DNA of 64,000 bases from Neomesorhizobium albiziae. Lineage in GTDB: Bacteria > Pseudomonadota > Alphaproteobacteria > Rhizobiales > Rhizobiaceae. Of this stretch, positions 37,001-45,323 are shown one piece after another. Where the stretch lies: contig NZ_FOSL01000024.1 of the NCBI RefSeq assembly GCF_900114255.1, forward strand, positions 1 through 64,000, read 5' to 3'. The notes below the pieces were generated by a model that was given only the letters and a program-made list of their open reading frames with translations, had not been told where the DNA came from and ran no database searches. Position 1 is the first letter of the stretch, and each line of letters starts with the position of its first letter. A program made the translations under genes and the position numbers.

Positions 37001-37594
37001 GTCAATGTGCGCGACTTCGCCCGGCTGTTTGGACCGGGCGGCATGATCGACGCTTTCATCAATGATCATCTGATCAACTATGTCGACACCACCAATCAGC
37101 CATGGAAATGGCGCGCAGACTTCGGCCTGGACGCTTCAGCCCTTGCCGCATTCGAACAGGCGCGCCGTATCCGCGACGACCTTTTCCCCGGCGGTTCTGG
37201 CCCGGTGATGAGCTTTACGCTCGAGCCGAAAGACCTTTCGCCGACGGTGACCCGCGTCACCCTCAACCTCGATGGCCAGAGCCTCGTCTACTTCAACAAT
37301 GCGACACGCCCGCAGCCGATGACTTGGCCGGGCAAGGATGGCACCGGCGTCATCACGCTGGCTTTCCAGCCGGTCGATGGATCGCCGGAGGTCATCGTCA
37401 GCGAAACCGGCAGCTGGGCCTGGCTCAGGATGTTGCGTACCGGCCGGTTCACCGGCACATCGCTGGCAGACGTCTACAGCCTGCGCCTCGGCGCCAAGAG
37501 TTTTTATGCTGACTTCCAGCTGAAGGCCTCCAGCGTGGAAAACCCGTACAACCTCGAAATGTTCAAGAAATTTACATGTCCGCAGAACATATGA
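34055..37594 (+). CDS. tssM: T6SS membrane protein TssM1 (IcmF)
   Basis: A 1179-residue IcmF protein forming the trans-envelope channel with TssJ and TssL. Two membrane spans lie near the N-terminus (about residues 8-36 and 50-70), a cytosolic NTPase-like domain has Walker A GPPATGKT (134-141) and LIDTAGRY, and a third span lies near residue 445. The remaining approximately 730 residues are periplasmic. A Lys/Gly-rich segment near residue 830 (KKGTSKLLGKLGKIGKLAKT) is an unusual basic insert. It overlaps tagF by 19 bases. Confidence 0.95.
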   Translation: MFILRFLWSVLTSRFLWTLIGLTLLAAIIWIFGPIVRIGASEPFASETVRIAIIAGLVILWLIWLIVAQRRAIRANRMFVAEIAAPPPEKQLTPGQESVAAVGAKFQDVMGELRRRKLGGRKFLREMPWYVIVGPPATGKTTALRQSGLNFPIDLTDDLQGVGGTRNCDWFFSETAVLIDTAGRYVQQESQPDVDATEWLGFLDLLKKHRGRRALNGVIVALSIDALSEGDEAIKAHGRKIRRRLAELNERLEIRLPVYLMLTKADLIKGFEAFFGGLSTAAREQVWGTTFPLDARVDGKIVAGEISTLARELERRLVPKLEDEDKLAARAEIFRFPAQLESLSEPIQVLIDSMFGESRYEESAWLRGIYLTSATQEGAPIDRLTAALSSSFGLPARRSLPAARIEKRSFFLKNLLTEVIFKEAGLGTFDPLAQKRRAWIWRGAAAASAAAALLAGGIFTFSYYDSRNAITAQAAQLEALQTPLNAIAASTAPVEPSDLDIALAAMDDVANARTQVPDNLRDTIGPSASSEIQLAQTDAYNHALRNVLEPRMVALLEATMWRQIREPEFLLGALKTYRMMTGLSQMDSDFVQDWWVNDLPEFAPTAPFPTPDAEEHQLAAIRRMTVDESYIAPDQALVAEALASVCTISLPARAYKQLLADPAVAELKEWIPANFAGPNGAKVFARRSDKTLRTGMPGAFTYDGFQNAILARVEDVAAQAALDRAVFAGGCEENAETSVSALSQDILKLYYEDFIAQWDSFLRDMRLAPLTDLTVASENLKDLSSADSALKRLVTAVVRETELTRSDEEPAGDNKAAKKGTSKLLGKLGKIGKLAKTGAKLLPRTGAAAQVDLTGSLVAEHFKPLKATIAEVDGQPPALDAAVVALTALSNVLQTVTASPDPQDAVKKQGGLAELTGAVARQAQILPDPVDDWLGGIAGDTSGLTEKAVTSELNAIWRADILPFCQAALNNRYPFTAESAIDVNVRDFARLFGPGGMIDAFINDHLINYVDTTNQPWKWRADFGLDASALAAFEQARRIRDDLFPGGSGPVMSFTLEPKDLSPTVTRVTLNLDGQSLVYFNNATRPQPMTWPGKDGTGVITLAFQPVDGSPEVIVSETGSWAWLRMLRTGRFTGTSLADVYSLRLGAKSFYADFQLKASSVENPYNLEMFKKFTCPQNI

Positions 37595-38118
37595 TCCTCC
37601 CGGGCTTCTACGGAAAACTGCCGACCGCGGGCGACTTCGTTTCGCGGCGGCTGCCGCTCGACTTCGTCCGGCCCTGGGATCGATGGATTGCACAACATCT
37701 CGCGCCGCTGATCGGCTCGCAGCGCTGGCCCCCGTCCCTCGCCTTGCGCTTCTTGACCGGACCTGCATGTTTCGGCCCGGCGACGGGCATCGTCCTGCAA
37801 AGCACCGACAAGGTCGGCAGGCGCTTTCCGCTGAGCATTGTCGCACTGCTTGCCGATGCACCAATCGCAACGGCGCGTGCCGACGCCTGGTTTGCCGCCA
37901 TCGAGGATGCGGGCATCAAAGCCCAGCTCGGAAAATTCACGCCGGACGAACTCGAAACCGCGTTGGCGGGCTTGCCGGCGCCTCTCGTCGAACCAAGCGG
38001 GGAAATCGTAGACCGCATGGTGATGTGGACCGCGCATTCCGACATTTTCGATGTCGATCCCGACGCGCCACAGCCAGTGTTGGAGCAGCTTTTCGACGCA
38101 AGCTGGGAGACCAGCTGA
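37576..38118 (+). CDS. tagF: T6SS regulator TagF
   Basis: A 180-residue TagF protein, recognised by MILPGFYGKLPTAGDFVSRR, PLDFVRPWDRWIAQHL and the LKVG-like segment replaced by VLQSTDKVGRRFPLS. TagF blocks T6SS assembly post-translationally, in P. aeruginosa and Agrobacterium through the Fha protein. Here it is a stand-alone domain, not fused to a PppA phosphatase as in Agrobacterium; the phosphatase is a separate gene in the second block. It overlaps both its neighbours. Confidence 0.9.
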   Translation: MSAEHMILPGFYGKLPTAGDFVSRRLPLDFVRPWDRWIAQHLAPLIGSQRWPPSLALRFLTGPACFGPATGIVLQSTDKVGRRFPLSIVALLADAPIATARADAWFAAIEDAGIKAQLGKFTPDELETALAGLPAPLVEPSGEIVDRMVMWTAHSDIFDVDPDAPQPVLEQLFDASWETS

Positions 38119-39224
38119 TGCAGATCTGGGACCAGATGGGCTACCCTCACGAATTCACGATGGCGACCGACGTCGCCGGCCATGATTGGATCGTCGTGGT
38201 GGTTAAAGGGACATTCGATTTCCCCGAAACGCCGAATGCACCGGTGCGCAAATCGGCAGAACAAATGCCACTGGTCTTCGCCGACACGCAGACCGGCGAA
38301 CCGGGCTACTCCGCGACGGTCTGGGAAACCGACTTCGCCTTTCGCAAACCAAGATGCGATGTGATCTTGAATGGCTGCGCCTATTCCCCTGGCGGACGAC
38401 CGGCTGAGCGCGTGCCGGTCGGCGTCAAGGTCGGCAACTGGTCGAAACTCTTCGAGGTCGTGGGTAACCGCGAATGGCGCGCCATCGGACCCGTATTCAG
38501 CGCAACCTCACCGCAACCGTTCCTGAAAATGCCGATCAGCTACGACAATGCCTGGGGCGGCGTCGACACACTCAACCCCGAAGACAAGCTGCCCGGCGCC
38601 TATCTGCGTAACCCCGTTGGAACCGGCTGGGCGCAGACGAAAAATCAACGCTTCATTCCAGGGCTTCGCCTGCCCAACACGCAGGCTGTTGGCGAGGAGA
38701 TCCGCTCGCCCTTTGGTGATTACAAACCCATGAGCTTTGGCCCGATGGGCCGCGGCTGGCCGGGCCGCATCGAATATGGCGGCACTTACGACCAGAACTG
38801 GATCGACAACATCTTCCCTTTCCTGCCCGCGGATTTCGACGAACGCTATTTCCAGATGGCGCCTCCCGACCAGCAGATCGATTTGCCCCGCGGCGGCGAG
38901 GAGGTGCAACTGGTGAACCTCACGCCGGAAGGGCGCGTCAGTTTCCGGTTGCCGTCGACCGCCCTGCCGATGACGCTGTTCAAGGGGCAGACGAAGGCGT
39001 TCGAAGCGATGCTCGGCCCGGACACGATTCTCTTTGATCCAGAGAACCGACGGTTTTCACTGGTGTGGCGGGTATCGCAGCGCATCCCACGCACAATTCT
39101 GGATTTTTCCGAATGCTGGATCGGACCGCCGACCCGGGGCATGCTGCGCGCACGCGCGAAGGGCAAGCGCTACGTCCGCCGCTTTGATCTTCCACCACGC
39201 GATGAGGAGGCCGAAGCTGCATGA
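38118..39224 (+). CDS. DUF2169 domain-containing T6SS cassette protein
   Basis: A 368-residue protein matching DUF2169, seen as MQIWDQMGYPHEFTMATD, the strand-rich WIVVVVKGTFDF start and SYDNAWGGVD near residue 143. DUF2169 proteins sit next to PAAR-like or Rhs effectors and are presumed effector chaperones or adaptors; no reaction is known. The start ATG overlaps the tagF stop by one base (TGATG), and the last four bases overlap the next gene, so it is translated as part of the operon. Confidence 0.85.
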   Translation: MQIWDQMGYPHEFTMATDVAGHDWIVVVVKGTFDFPETPNAPVRKSAEQMPLVFADTQTGEPGYSATVWETDFAFRKPRCDVILNGCAYSPGGRPAERVPVGVKVGNWSKLFEVVGNREWRAIGPVFSATSPQPFLKMPISYDNAWGGVDTLNPEDKLPGAYLRNPVGTGWAQTKNQRFIPGLRLPNTQAVGEEIRSPFGDYKPMSFGPMGRGWPGRIEYGGTYDQNWIDNIFPFLPADFDERYFQMAPPDQQIDLPRGGEEVQLVNLTPEGRVSFRLPSTALPMTLFKGQTKAFEAMLGPDTILFDPENRRFSLVWRVSQRIPRTILDFSECWIGPPTRGMLRARAKGKRYVRRFDLPPRDEEAEAA

Positions 39225-40243
39225 GCGCAAGCCTTGACATCGTCTCGATCGGCATGGTCACGGCCGTCGGGCTCGATGCGCCTTCATCCTGCGCGGCAAT
39301 GCGCGCGGGCATCGACGGGTTTCAGGAAACGCACTTTTCGGCGGGGGAGGACGAAGCCCTCGTCGGCGCGCCCGTGCCACTGCCGCGGGGTTGGATCGGC
39401 GAAAAGCGTCTCGCCCACCTGGCGGCGGGCGCTATCTGCGAGGCGTTCGAGAGAGTGCCCAACGCGCGCGGCCGGACGGAACTGATCTTTTGCCTTCCCG
39501 AGGAAACGCGGCCAGGTCGGCCGCTGCGCGACCCGGCAGGCCTCCTGCGAGTGATCGCTGAAATCGCCGAGATCGATACCTCAACGCGCAGCCGCGTGGT
39601 CGCGCATGGCCGCCCTTCAGGCCATGTCGCCCTTGAGCAGGCGCGCCAGATACTGGCGGCGGGATCGACGCCCTATGTCTTGATCGTCGGAGTGGATAGC
39701 TATTTGACGACGCATGGGGTCCGGCACTACCTGGACCACCGGCGTCTGCTGACGCAGACCAACCCGGACGGCTTCATTCCCGGCGAAGCGGCCGCCGCCG
39801 TTCTTTGCACCACGGCCGCGGCCGGAGGGTTGCGTCTCTTCGGGCTCGGCCTGTCCCGGGAAAGGGCGTCGATCTACAACAAGGAGAATCTGCCCCTGCG
39901 CGGCGACGGCATTGTCGCTGCTTATCGCGCTGCGCTCGACGAGACGGGAATCGAGATGAACCGGCTCGGCTACCGCATCTCCGACCTTATCGGCGAAGCC
40001 TATTACTTCAAGCAGACGGCGCTCGCCAGTATCCGGCTCGTTCGGGGGCATCACGGATTCCAGGACCTGTGGTCGCCGGCCGAGTCGCTTGGTAATGTCG
40101 GCGCGGCAGTCGTGCCCATCATGATCGGAATGGCGTGGACGGCAGCCCGCAAGGGCTATTCGGCGGGTGATTCCGTTCTGGTCGAGGCGTCCAACGACCA
40201 CGGCGCCTGCGGGGCCGCGGTGTTCGGCGCGAGGGCTGCTTGA
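39221..40243 (+). CDS. thiolase-fold, ketoacyl-synthase-like protein with degenerate active site
   Basis: A 340-residue protein whose second half reads like the C-terminal part of a beta-ketoacyl-ACP synthase: VGVDSYLTTHGVRHYLDHRR and GFIPGEAAAAVLC near residues 150-190, SLGNVGAAVVPIMIGMA near 292 and SNDHGACGAAVFGARA at the end. The residue positions of the catalytic Cys and two His appear replaced: VVAHGRPSG stands where TACxSG is expected, and ESLGN where GHxxG is expected. It is therefore probably a non-catalytic thiolase fold. Homologues labelled 3-oxoacyl-ACP synthase occur beside DUF2169 and DUF4150 genes in T6SS loci. A role in effector loading is inferred. Confidence 0.75.
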   Translation: MSASLDIVSIGMVTAVGLDAPSSCAAMRAGIDGFQETHFSAGEDEALVGAPVPLPRGWIGEKRLAHLAAGAICEAFERVPNARGRTELIFCLPEETRPGRPLRDPAGLLRVIAEIAEIDTSTRSRVVAHGRPSGHVALEQARQILAAGSTPYVLIVGVDSYLTTHGVRHYLDHRRLLTQTNPDGFIPGEAAAAVLCTTAAAGGLRLFGLGLSRERASIYNKENLPLRGDGIVAAYRAALDETGIEMNRLGYRISDLIGEAYYFKQTALASIRLVRGHHGFQDLWSPAESLGNVGAAVVPIMIGMAWTAARKGYSAGDSVLVEASNDHGACGAAVFGARAA

Positions 40244-41148
40244 TGGCCGTTTTTGCAAACGGCCTGCACCTAGCCTGCAAGGCGCAAAGCAACAAGGTGA
40301 TCGCCGCCTTCCCCGACACCTGCTTCACGCCGCCTCAGACGCCTGCGACGCCACCCGGCGTGCCGGTGCCCTACCCCTCATTCGGCATGGACTCCGACAC
40401 CGACCAAGGCACCGGCACAGTCAAGGTGGGCGGCAAGACGATCACGCACAAGAACAAATCCTACTACACCAAGACCACGGGCACCGAGGCGGGCTGCGCA
40501 CCCAAGAAGAACCTTATCACCTCCGTGAACCGGGGCAAGGAATACGCGCACGCGTGGTCTGGCAACGTCAAGGCGGACAAGGAGCCGGTCAGCCGCTTTT
40601 CCGACATGTGCACTAACGACCACGCTTCGCCGACAGGTGGAACGCCGCCACAGCTCAAAGTGTGTAGCGCAGCCATGGCCGCCGGCGGCTGGACCGAATG
40701 CCTCACCGGCTCGTACAGTGAGATTCATGACGAATGCAAAAATCGCACCCCTAAAGGCGAGACGCACCACATCGTCCCGGACATGGTCTATCGGCAGACA
40801 ACGCGGGCAACGACCAATGCCGGAAATCGCGTGCGAGGAGCGCCGTCGCTTGGCGGCGGCATGTGTATCTGCTTGACGCCGGGCCAACACAGCGGCTTGC
40901 ACAGCAGCGTAAACCAGGCGCTCGCCGCGTTGCCCGGAACCCCGGCCGGTACGGCCATGATCGGCGCCTGCGCCGCGACCGCCGTGATCGGCCTTCGTGG
41001 GCTAACCCCAGAACTCCACGACGATTGTATCAAGGAAGCGGCAACCAAAGTCGCCAACCAAACCGCGCCGATCGCCACGCAATCGGGCCGCACCACTCTC
41101 CAGCCGCCGGCTCCCAACTCGCCGGCCTTCAACGCTCTGAGGCCATAG
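40243..41148 (+). CDS. PAAR-like (DUF4150) T6SS effector with HNH-type C-terminal domain
   Basis: A 301-residue protein in two parts. Residues 1-about 130 form a PAAR-like DUF4150 domain (AFPDTCFTPPQTPATPPGVP, then PVPYPSFGMDS), the sharp tip that sits on VgrG. The C-terminal part has GETHHIVPD (His175-His176) and CICLTPGQHSGLHSSV (His216, His220), a pattern of HNH/endonuclease VII-type toxins such as AHH and related families. It is likely a DNA-targeting T6SS effector; nuclease activity is inferred. The ATG at 40243 overlaps the upstream stop. The neighbouring downstream gene is the immunity candidate. Confidence 0.8.
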   Translation: MAVFANGLHLACKAQSNKVIAAFPDTCFTPPQTPATPPGVPVPYPSFGMDSDTDQGTGTVKVGGKTITHKNKSYYTKTTGTEAGCAPKKNLITSVNRGKEYAHAWSGNVKADKEPVSRFSDMCTNDHASPTGGTPPQLKVCSAAMAAGGWTECLTGSYSEIHDECKNRTPKGETHHIVPDMVYRQTTRATTNAGNRVRGAPSLGGGMCICLTPGQHSGLHSSVNQALAALPGTPAGTAMIGACAATAVIGLRGLTPELHDDCIKEAATKVANQTAPIATQSGRTTLQPPAPNSPAFNALRP

Positions 41149-41157
41149 TTAGCACAC

Positions 41158-42207
41158 ATGCCCAGCATCACCGACAAGAACACGCTCCGCATCTTCGCTT
41201 CCGCTTCCGACGGACCGACCGTTTGCCTTGCGCTCAAAGATTTCGAAGCCGGCGACGGCGACAGCCTGGTATTGATCCATTCGCCCGGCGCGGCGGAAGT
41301 CTGGCGGCGTATCGAACTGCCCTTCGACATCATGGACGTCGCGCTAACATCTGACCCGCAACGGCGACAGGCGACCTATATGGCACTCGCCAGCACGGGC
41401 GAAGCAGTCGTCCTCACCGATCCGCCCGTTGTGTCGCGTGTCAACGCGGAAGGCGTTTTCCGGGTGATCGAACCGGGCAAGGGCATGCTATCGGCGCTCA
41501 ACATTGCGGGTGGTTCGTTGCTGGCGCTCGGCCGCGGCGGGCAGGCCTACCGCTTCGGGTCGGAAGATGGCTGGCAGGCGGTGTCGCCAGTTCCCCCTTT
41601 GGAGGACAACCCCACCGATCACATTAACTTCCTTTGCGCGGGCGCAAGCGCCGGCGGTGGGCTGTACTTCGGAGGGGTGAGCGAGCCGCAAACCAAGAGC
41701 TTCGACGAGATCGTGGCGCTCCTGACGCGCGGCGATGTCGAAGGCTTCGCGAACCGCATCATCACGGATGTGCGCCGGAACTACGGGACCTTGTGGCTTT
41801 TGGCGGAGGGCGCTTGGCGAAAGGTCGATCTGCCTGCTTCCGGCACGGTGACGAACCTGTTCGAATGGGAGGGCGGAAGGCTGTTCTTGTCGACCAACAG
41901 CGGCCTGGTCGCCGAGATCGTGGCGGCGGATCAGGTGGAGGAGCTCTATGTGAGTGGCGAGCCGAAAGAGGTCGCCGATCTTGTCGGATGGCAGGGACAG
42001 CCGATGGTGGTGCTCACCGACGAGATCGTCACACTCGATCTGGAGGCTGGCACAAGCGAGAACCTGCCCGTGCCCGACGGCTTCGAGGCACTACAGAACC
42101 TCCATCCTGACGGAGACCGAGCTTGGCTCGTCGATTGGCTGGGGCTCGCGCGCTGGAACGGTTCGGATTGGGGCGAGGTCGAGATCCCAAGGGCTCTGCT
42201 GCGCTGA
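41158..42207 (+). CDS. unknown protein, candidate immunity protein
   Basis: A 349-residue soluble protein with no signal peptide and no membrane span. It is beta-rich with recurring short strands ending in Trp or Gly (AEVWRRIELP, DGWQAVSPVP, EGAWRKVDLP, NGSDWGEVEIP), a spacing that suggests a beta-propeller of about five to six blades. I do not recognise a family. It lies nine bases after the effector gene in the same orientation and ends the operon, which is where an immunity protein is expected. A cytosolic location would suit protection against a nuclease. It could also be an effector accessory protein. Confidence 0.6.
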   Translation: MPSITDKNTLRIFASASDGPTVCLALKDFEAGDGDSLVLIHSPGAAEVWRRIELPFDIMDVALTSDPQRRQATYMALASTGEAVVLTDPPVVSRVNAEGVFRVIEPGKGMLSALNIAGGSLLALGRGGQAYRFGSEDGWQAVSPVPPLEDNPTDHINFLCAGASAGGGLYFGGVSEPQTKSFDEIVALLTRGDVEGFANRIITDVRRNYGTLWLLAEGAWRKVDLPASGTVTNLFEWEGGRLFLSTNSGLVAEIVAADQVEELYVSGEPKEVADLVGWQGQPMVVLTDEIVTLDLEAGTSENLPVPDGFEALQNLHPDGDRAWLVDWLGLARWNGSDWGEVEIPRALLR

Positions 42208-42208
42208 C

Positions 42209-42556
42209 TCACTCCCGAGACGGCAGATTTTGTGCGATCCAAGCCCGAATTTTCGGTGGGTCGAGGTCGGCAACCAGGATAGGCCGCTTCGTGGTCTTCA
42301 GCACCTGCACCACGAACAGTTCGCCTGCCTCCGGATATTCCTCATAGCGCTCGCGCGCCATCGCCTCGCCCTCCGCACCCGCGACGACGAGTCCGTCCAG
42401 ATGCGCCTCGATCCGTGCGATGAGCCAGCTGACCCGCTGCACGTCGAGGTCCGGATTCTCGTCCGGAAACTGCAGATGGCGGTCGTAGATGGTCCACAGA
42501 AGGGCCGCCATCTCGGCATGTTGCCGAACGATTTCCTTGAGCACCGGTGCGGACAT
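42209..42556 (-). CDS. small unknown protein in the vgrG operon
   Basis: A 115-residue, mostly helical soluble protein, start MSAPVLKEIVRQHAEMAALL, with many charged residues and a VLKTTKRPILVADLDPPKIR segment near the end. No family is recognised. Its start overlaps the stop of the DUF6484 gene, so the two are co-translated downstream of vgrG. It converges with the immunity candidate with one base between the stop codons. A role as VgrG-linked adaptor is only a guess from position. Confidence 0.6.
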   Translation of the reverse strand: MSAPVLKEIVRQHAEMAALLWTIYDRHLQFPDENPDLDVQRVSWLIARIEAHLDGLVVAGAEGEAMARERYEEYPEAGELFVVQVLKTTKRPILVADLDPPKIRAWIAQNLPSRE

Positions 42557-42981
42557 CAGTTGAGGTTCACCGATCCCCCGCGGATGCGATTAGTCGCGCT
42601 CGCATGGCTCGTAAGATAGGAGCCGCGAATGGTGATCCGGCCATCCTTCTCCATGATGATGGTCGCTTTGCCGCAACGCAGTTCGATCCGCTGCTTCGCC
42701 ATGATCTTGAGGGTTTCGCCGTCTCGCCTGACTTCCGGTTGCCGGTCGGGCGGCTCGCGTCCAACGACCCGACCAACAATGAGGGGGCACTCCGGGTCGC
42801 CGCCCTCGAAAAGCAGCGCGACTTCGGCCCCGATCATCTCGGGAGCAAGTCCAGCGAGGCTGCGCGCGGGCAAGGCGACATCTCTCGGATTGCCGGGAAA
42901 GACGACGAGTGGCCGCTCTCCGTCGAAGCCCAGGAACACGCCGATGACCACGCCGTCGATGCGGTTCAGGAGTTTTGTCAT
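42556..42981 (-). CDS. DUF6484 domain-containing protein
   Basis: A 141-residue protein with an N-terminal beta-barrel-like half (DGVVIGVFLGFDGERPLVVF and VALLFEGGDPECPLIVGRVV) and a C-terminal half of short beta repeats (IELRCGKATIIMEKDGRITI, then IRGSYLTSHASATNRI) that echo the spike repeats of VgrG. It matches my recollection of DUF6484, a family found next to vgrG. It may cap or extend the VgrG spike. It is 11 bases downstream of vgrG. Confidence 0.7.
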   Translation of the reverse strand: MTKLLNRIDGVVIGVFLGFDGERPLVVFPGNPRDVALPARSLAGLAPEMIGAEVALLFEGGDPECPLIVGRVVGREPPDRQPEVRRDGETLKIMAKQRIELRCGKATIIMEKDGRITIRGSYLTSHASATNRIRGGSVNLN

Positions 42982-42992
42982 GCTTTTCGTCC

Positions 42993-45323
42993 TCAGTTCT
43001 CCTTGATCGCCGATCCTTTGATCGCTACGTCGCCGCTTGCCTTGATGTTGATCTTGCCGGATCCTTTGACGCTGATGTCCTTACCTTCGAGCTGGATGGT
43101 GCCGTCCTTCTTCATGATCAGCTTGGCGCTGCCCGTCTTGATAGTGATCGACTCCTTGGCGGCGATGATCAGCGTCTTGCCCACATTGATGGCGCCATCG
43201 GCGCCGATCTCGGTCAAGCTGTCCTTTGCGATTTCAAGCTTGTGGGCGCCACTGATCTGCGTCTGCGCGTCCTTGCCAACCTTGACGATCTGGGTGCCGC
43301 CGATCTGAACATTCTGGTCTGCCCCAATCTTCAAGCCCTGCCCAGCCCCGATCTGCACCGTTTGACTCGCCCCGATATCCCAGCTGTCGCTTGTTCCGAT
43401 GTCGTGGCTTTGGGAAATTCCTACCGACACGGACCTGATCGCTCCGATCGTGTTCATCTGAGCCGCACCGACGGTGCGCGTCTCGGCGGCGCCCACCGTA
43501 TCGATGCGCGCAGCACCTACAGTAATCGTCTGCACGATGCCGACCGTTTGCGAATGGTTCGCGTCGATATTCTCGGTTGAGTTGGAGACGACATGGATCG
43601 TCTCGTTGGCCATCACCGTCAGCGAGCGGTTGGCGCCGACCGTCTCGGTGTCGTTGTTGCCGATATCGGTGGTCTGGTCGACCCCGATCTTCACCGTCTT
43701 GTTGTTGCCGACGTCCTCATCGAGATTGTGGCCGACCGAGTGCTTGGCGTCATGATCGATGCGGTCGGACTGATCATGCTGCACCAGCTTGGTGCGGTCG
43801 TTCTTGACCAGAAGCTTGTGGTCCTTCTGCGCTTGGAAGTTGACCAGTTCGGAACCGGCCTTGTCCTCGAACATCAGCTCGTTGTAACCGCCGCCGCCCT
43901 TCGATGAATCGGATTTCCAGCCCGATTGGGTAGCGCTGCCCGGCAGGCCATAGGGCGGCATCTGCGAGGCATTGTAGACGCGGCCTGTGATGATCGGCAG
44001 GTCGGGATCGCCCTCGATGAAATCGACGATGACCTCCTGGCCGATACGCGGAATCTGGATGAAGCCCCAGCTGCTGCCGGCCCAGGTCTGGGAGACGCGC
44101 ACGAAGCACGAGCTGTTCTGGTCCTTCTTGCCCTGACGATCCCAGTGGAACTGCACCTTCACCCGCGCATATTCGTCGGTGAAAATCTCCTCGCCCGAGG
44201 GGCCGACGACGGTCGCGGTCTGCGGCCCCCGCATGATGGGGCGTGGCGTGGCGCGTGGCGGGCGATAAGGCAGCGCCGTAGGCGCCACCCCGAGAAGGAC
44301 CTTGAAATTCTCAGCGTCCGTTTCGATCCCCGAGCGGTAGCCCGGATCGAACAACCTGTACTCGGCACTCAGCACCAGATATTCCTGGTTCTGGTCATCG
44401 CGCGGAAAGCCTTCGAGCTTGAAAGTGCAGCCGGAAAAAAGCCCCCTCACCGTCCCCGCTGCCGACACGCGCTTGTGTGCCGCCTGAATTTCCTCACGTC
44501 GGATGGCCGCGATCTTGTCGCCGCGCCCGACATCCAGATGTGCGCCGGGGTGCCGGTAGAATTCGTGCGACGCTTCCTTGTGGCTGAAGGCTTGCGCCGA
44601 TACGGCGGTCAGGTCGGCCCCCGGTTTCTTGAAGTCGAAATCCTTGTGGGCGTATGCGCCCGGCCTTACCGAACTCGCCGGGATCCATTCGGTGATGTAT
44701 TCGACATCGCGCCGCAGGGGCTGGCCCTCGAAATGATAGGGCACCTTTTCGTAACCTGGGGCCGGTTTCAGCTTGCTCATTGCGTCGGCAAGGATGAGCT
44801 TGTGTTCCCCATCTCCATGTTCGAAGAAATACATCACCCCCTCGTGTTCGAGCAGGCGCTGCACGAAATCGAGATCGGTCTCGTCATATTGAACGCAGTA
44901 GTCGCGCGGCGGGTAGGATCCCTGCAGCCGCTTCTCGAACTTCACCGGGCCGTATCTGGAAAAAACCTTCTCGACGATCTCGATGACGCTCATGTTCTGG
45001 AAAATTCGGCAGTCGGTGGTGTTGCCGAGGAACCAAAGCCACGGCCTGACGACCGCCTCATAATATACCAGCCTATCCTCGATGCGGGTGAGGCGGAACT
45101 CCGAAACAAGGCCGCTGAACCAGCGTTTCGGGTCTCCGGATTCGCCCTCGACCGAAATGACGCCACCTAGCATCTTCAGCGGATCGACATCCGCGTTCTT
45201 GCCCACAAATCCCACAGTATAGGCAAAACAGCGGCTCATTTCGTCACGGCCGACAAGATGCGTGAAGGTAAGGATATCGGCGCCAATTGGTGTCTGAACG
45301 GCAGTAGCGCGATCAGTGGGCAT
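42993..45323 (-). CDS. vgrG: T6SS spike protein VgrG (TssI)
   Basis: A 776-residue VgrG. The gp27-like part occupies about residues 1-390 (VEKVFSRYGPVKFEKRLQGS; VQYDETDLDFVQRLLEHEGV), the gp5 OB-fold follows (EEIFTDEYARVKVQFHWDR; SWGFIQIPRIGQEVIVDFIE), and a long beta-helix spike runs from about residue 500 to the end. The spike carries many VGAxxT/IGAxxT units with near eight-residue periodicity. There is no recognisable C-terminal toxin domain; the tail ends SGDVAIKGSAIKEN. Divergent from tagH2, and first in an operon with DUF6484 and a small protein. Confidence 0.96.
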   Translation of the reverse strand: MPTDRATAVQTPIGADILTFTHLVGRDEMSRCFAYTVGFVGKNADVDPLKMLGGVISVEGESGDPKRWFSGLVSEFRLTRIEDRLVYYEAVVRPWLWFLGNTTDCRIFQNMSVIEIVEKVFSRYGPVKFEKRLQGSYPPRDYCVQYDETDLDFVQRLLEHEGVMYFFEHGDGEHKLILADAMSKLKPAPGYEKVPYHFEGQPLRRDVEYITEWIPASSVRPGAYAHKDFDFKKPGADLTAVSAQAFSHKEASHEFYRHPGAHLDVGRGDKIAAIRREEIQAAHKRVSAAGTVRGLFSGCTFKLEGFPRDDQNQEYLVLSAEYRLFDPGYRSGIETDAENFKVLLGVAPTALPYRPPRATPRPIMRGPQTATVVGPSGEEIFTDEYARVKVQFHWDRQGKKDQNSSCFVRVSQTWAGSSWGFIQIPRIGQEVIVDFIEGDPDLPIITGRVYNASQMPPYGLPGSATQSGWKSDSSKGGGGYNELMFEDKAGSELVNFQAQKDHKLLVKNDRTKLVQHDQSDRIDHDAKHSVGHNLDEDVGNNKTVKIGVDQTTDIGNNDTETVGANRSLTVMANETIHVVSNSTENIDANHSQTVGIVQTITVGAARIDTVGAAETRTVGAAQMNTIGAIRSVSVGISQSHDIGTSDSWDIGASQTVQIGAGQGLKIGADQNVQIGGTQIVKVGKDAQTQISGAHKLEIAKDSLTEIGADGAINVGKTLIIAAKESITIKTGSAKLIMKKDGTIQLEGKDISVKGSGKINIKASGDVAIKGSAIKEN

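Noticed and set aside
43926-45170. 414-codon open frame on the plus strand
   Set aside because: Antisense to vgrG; no domain recognised.
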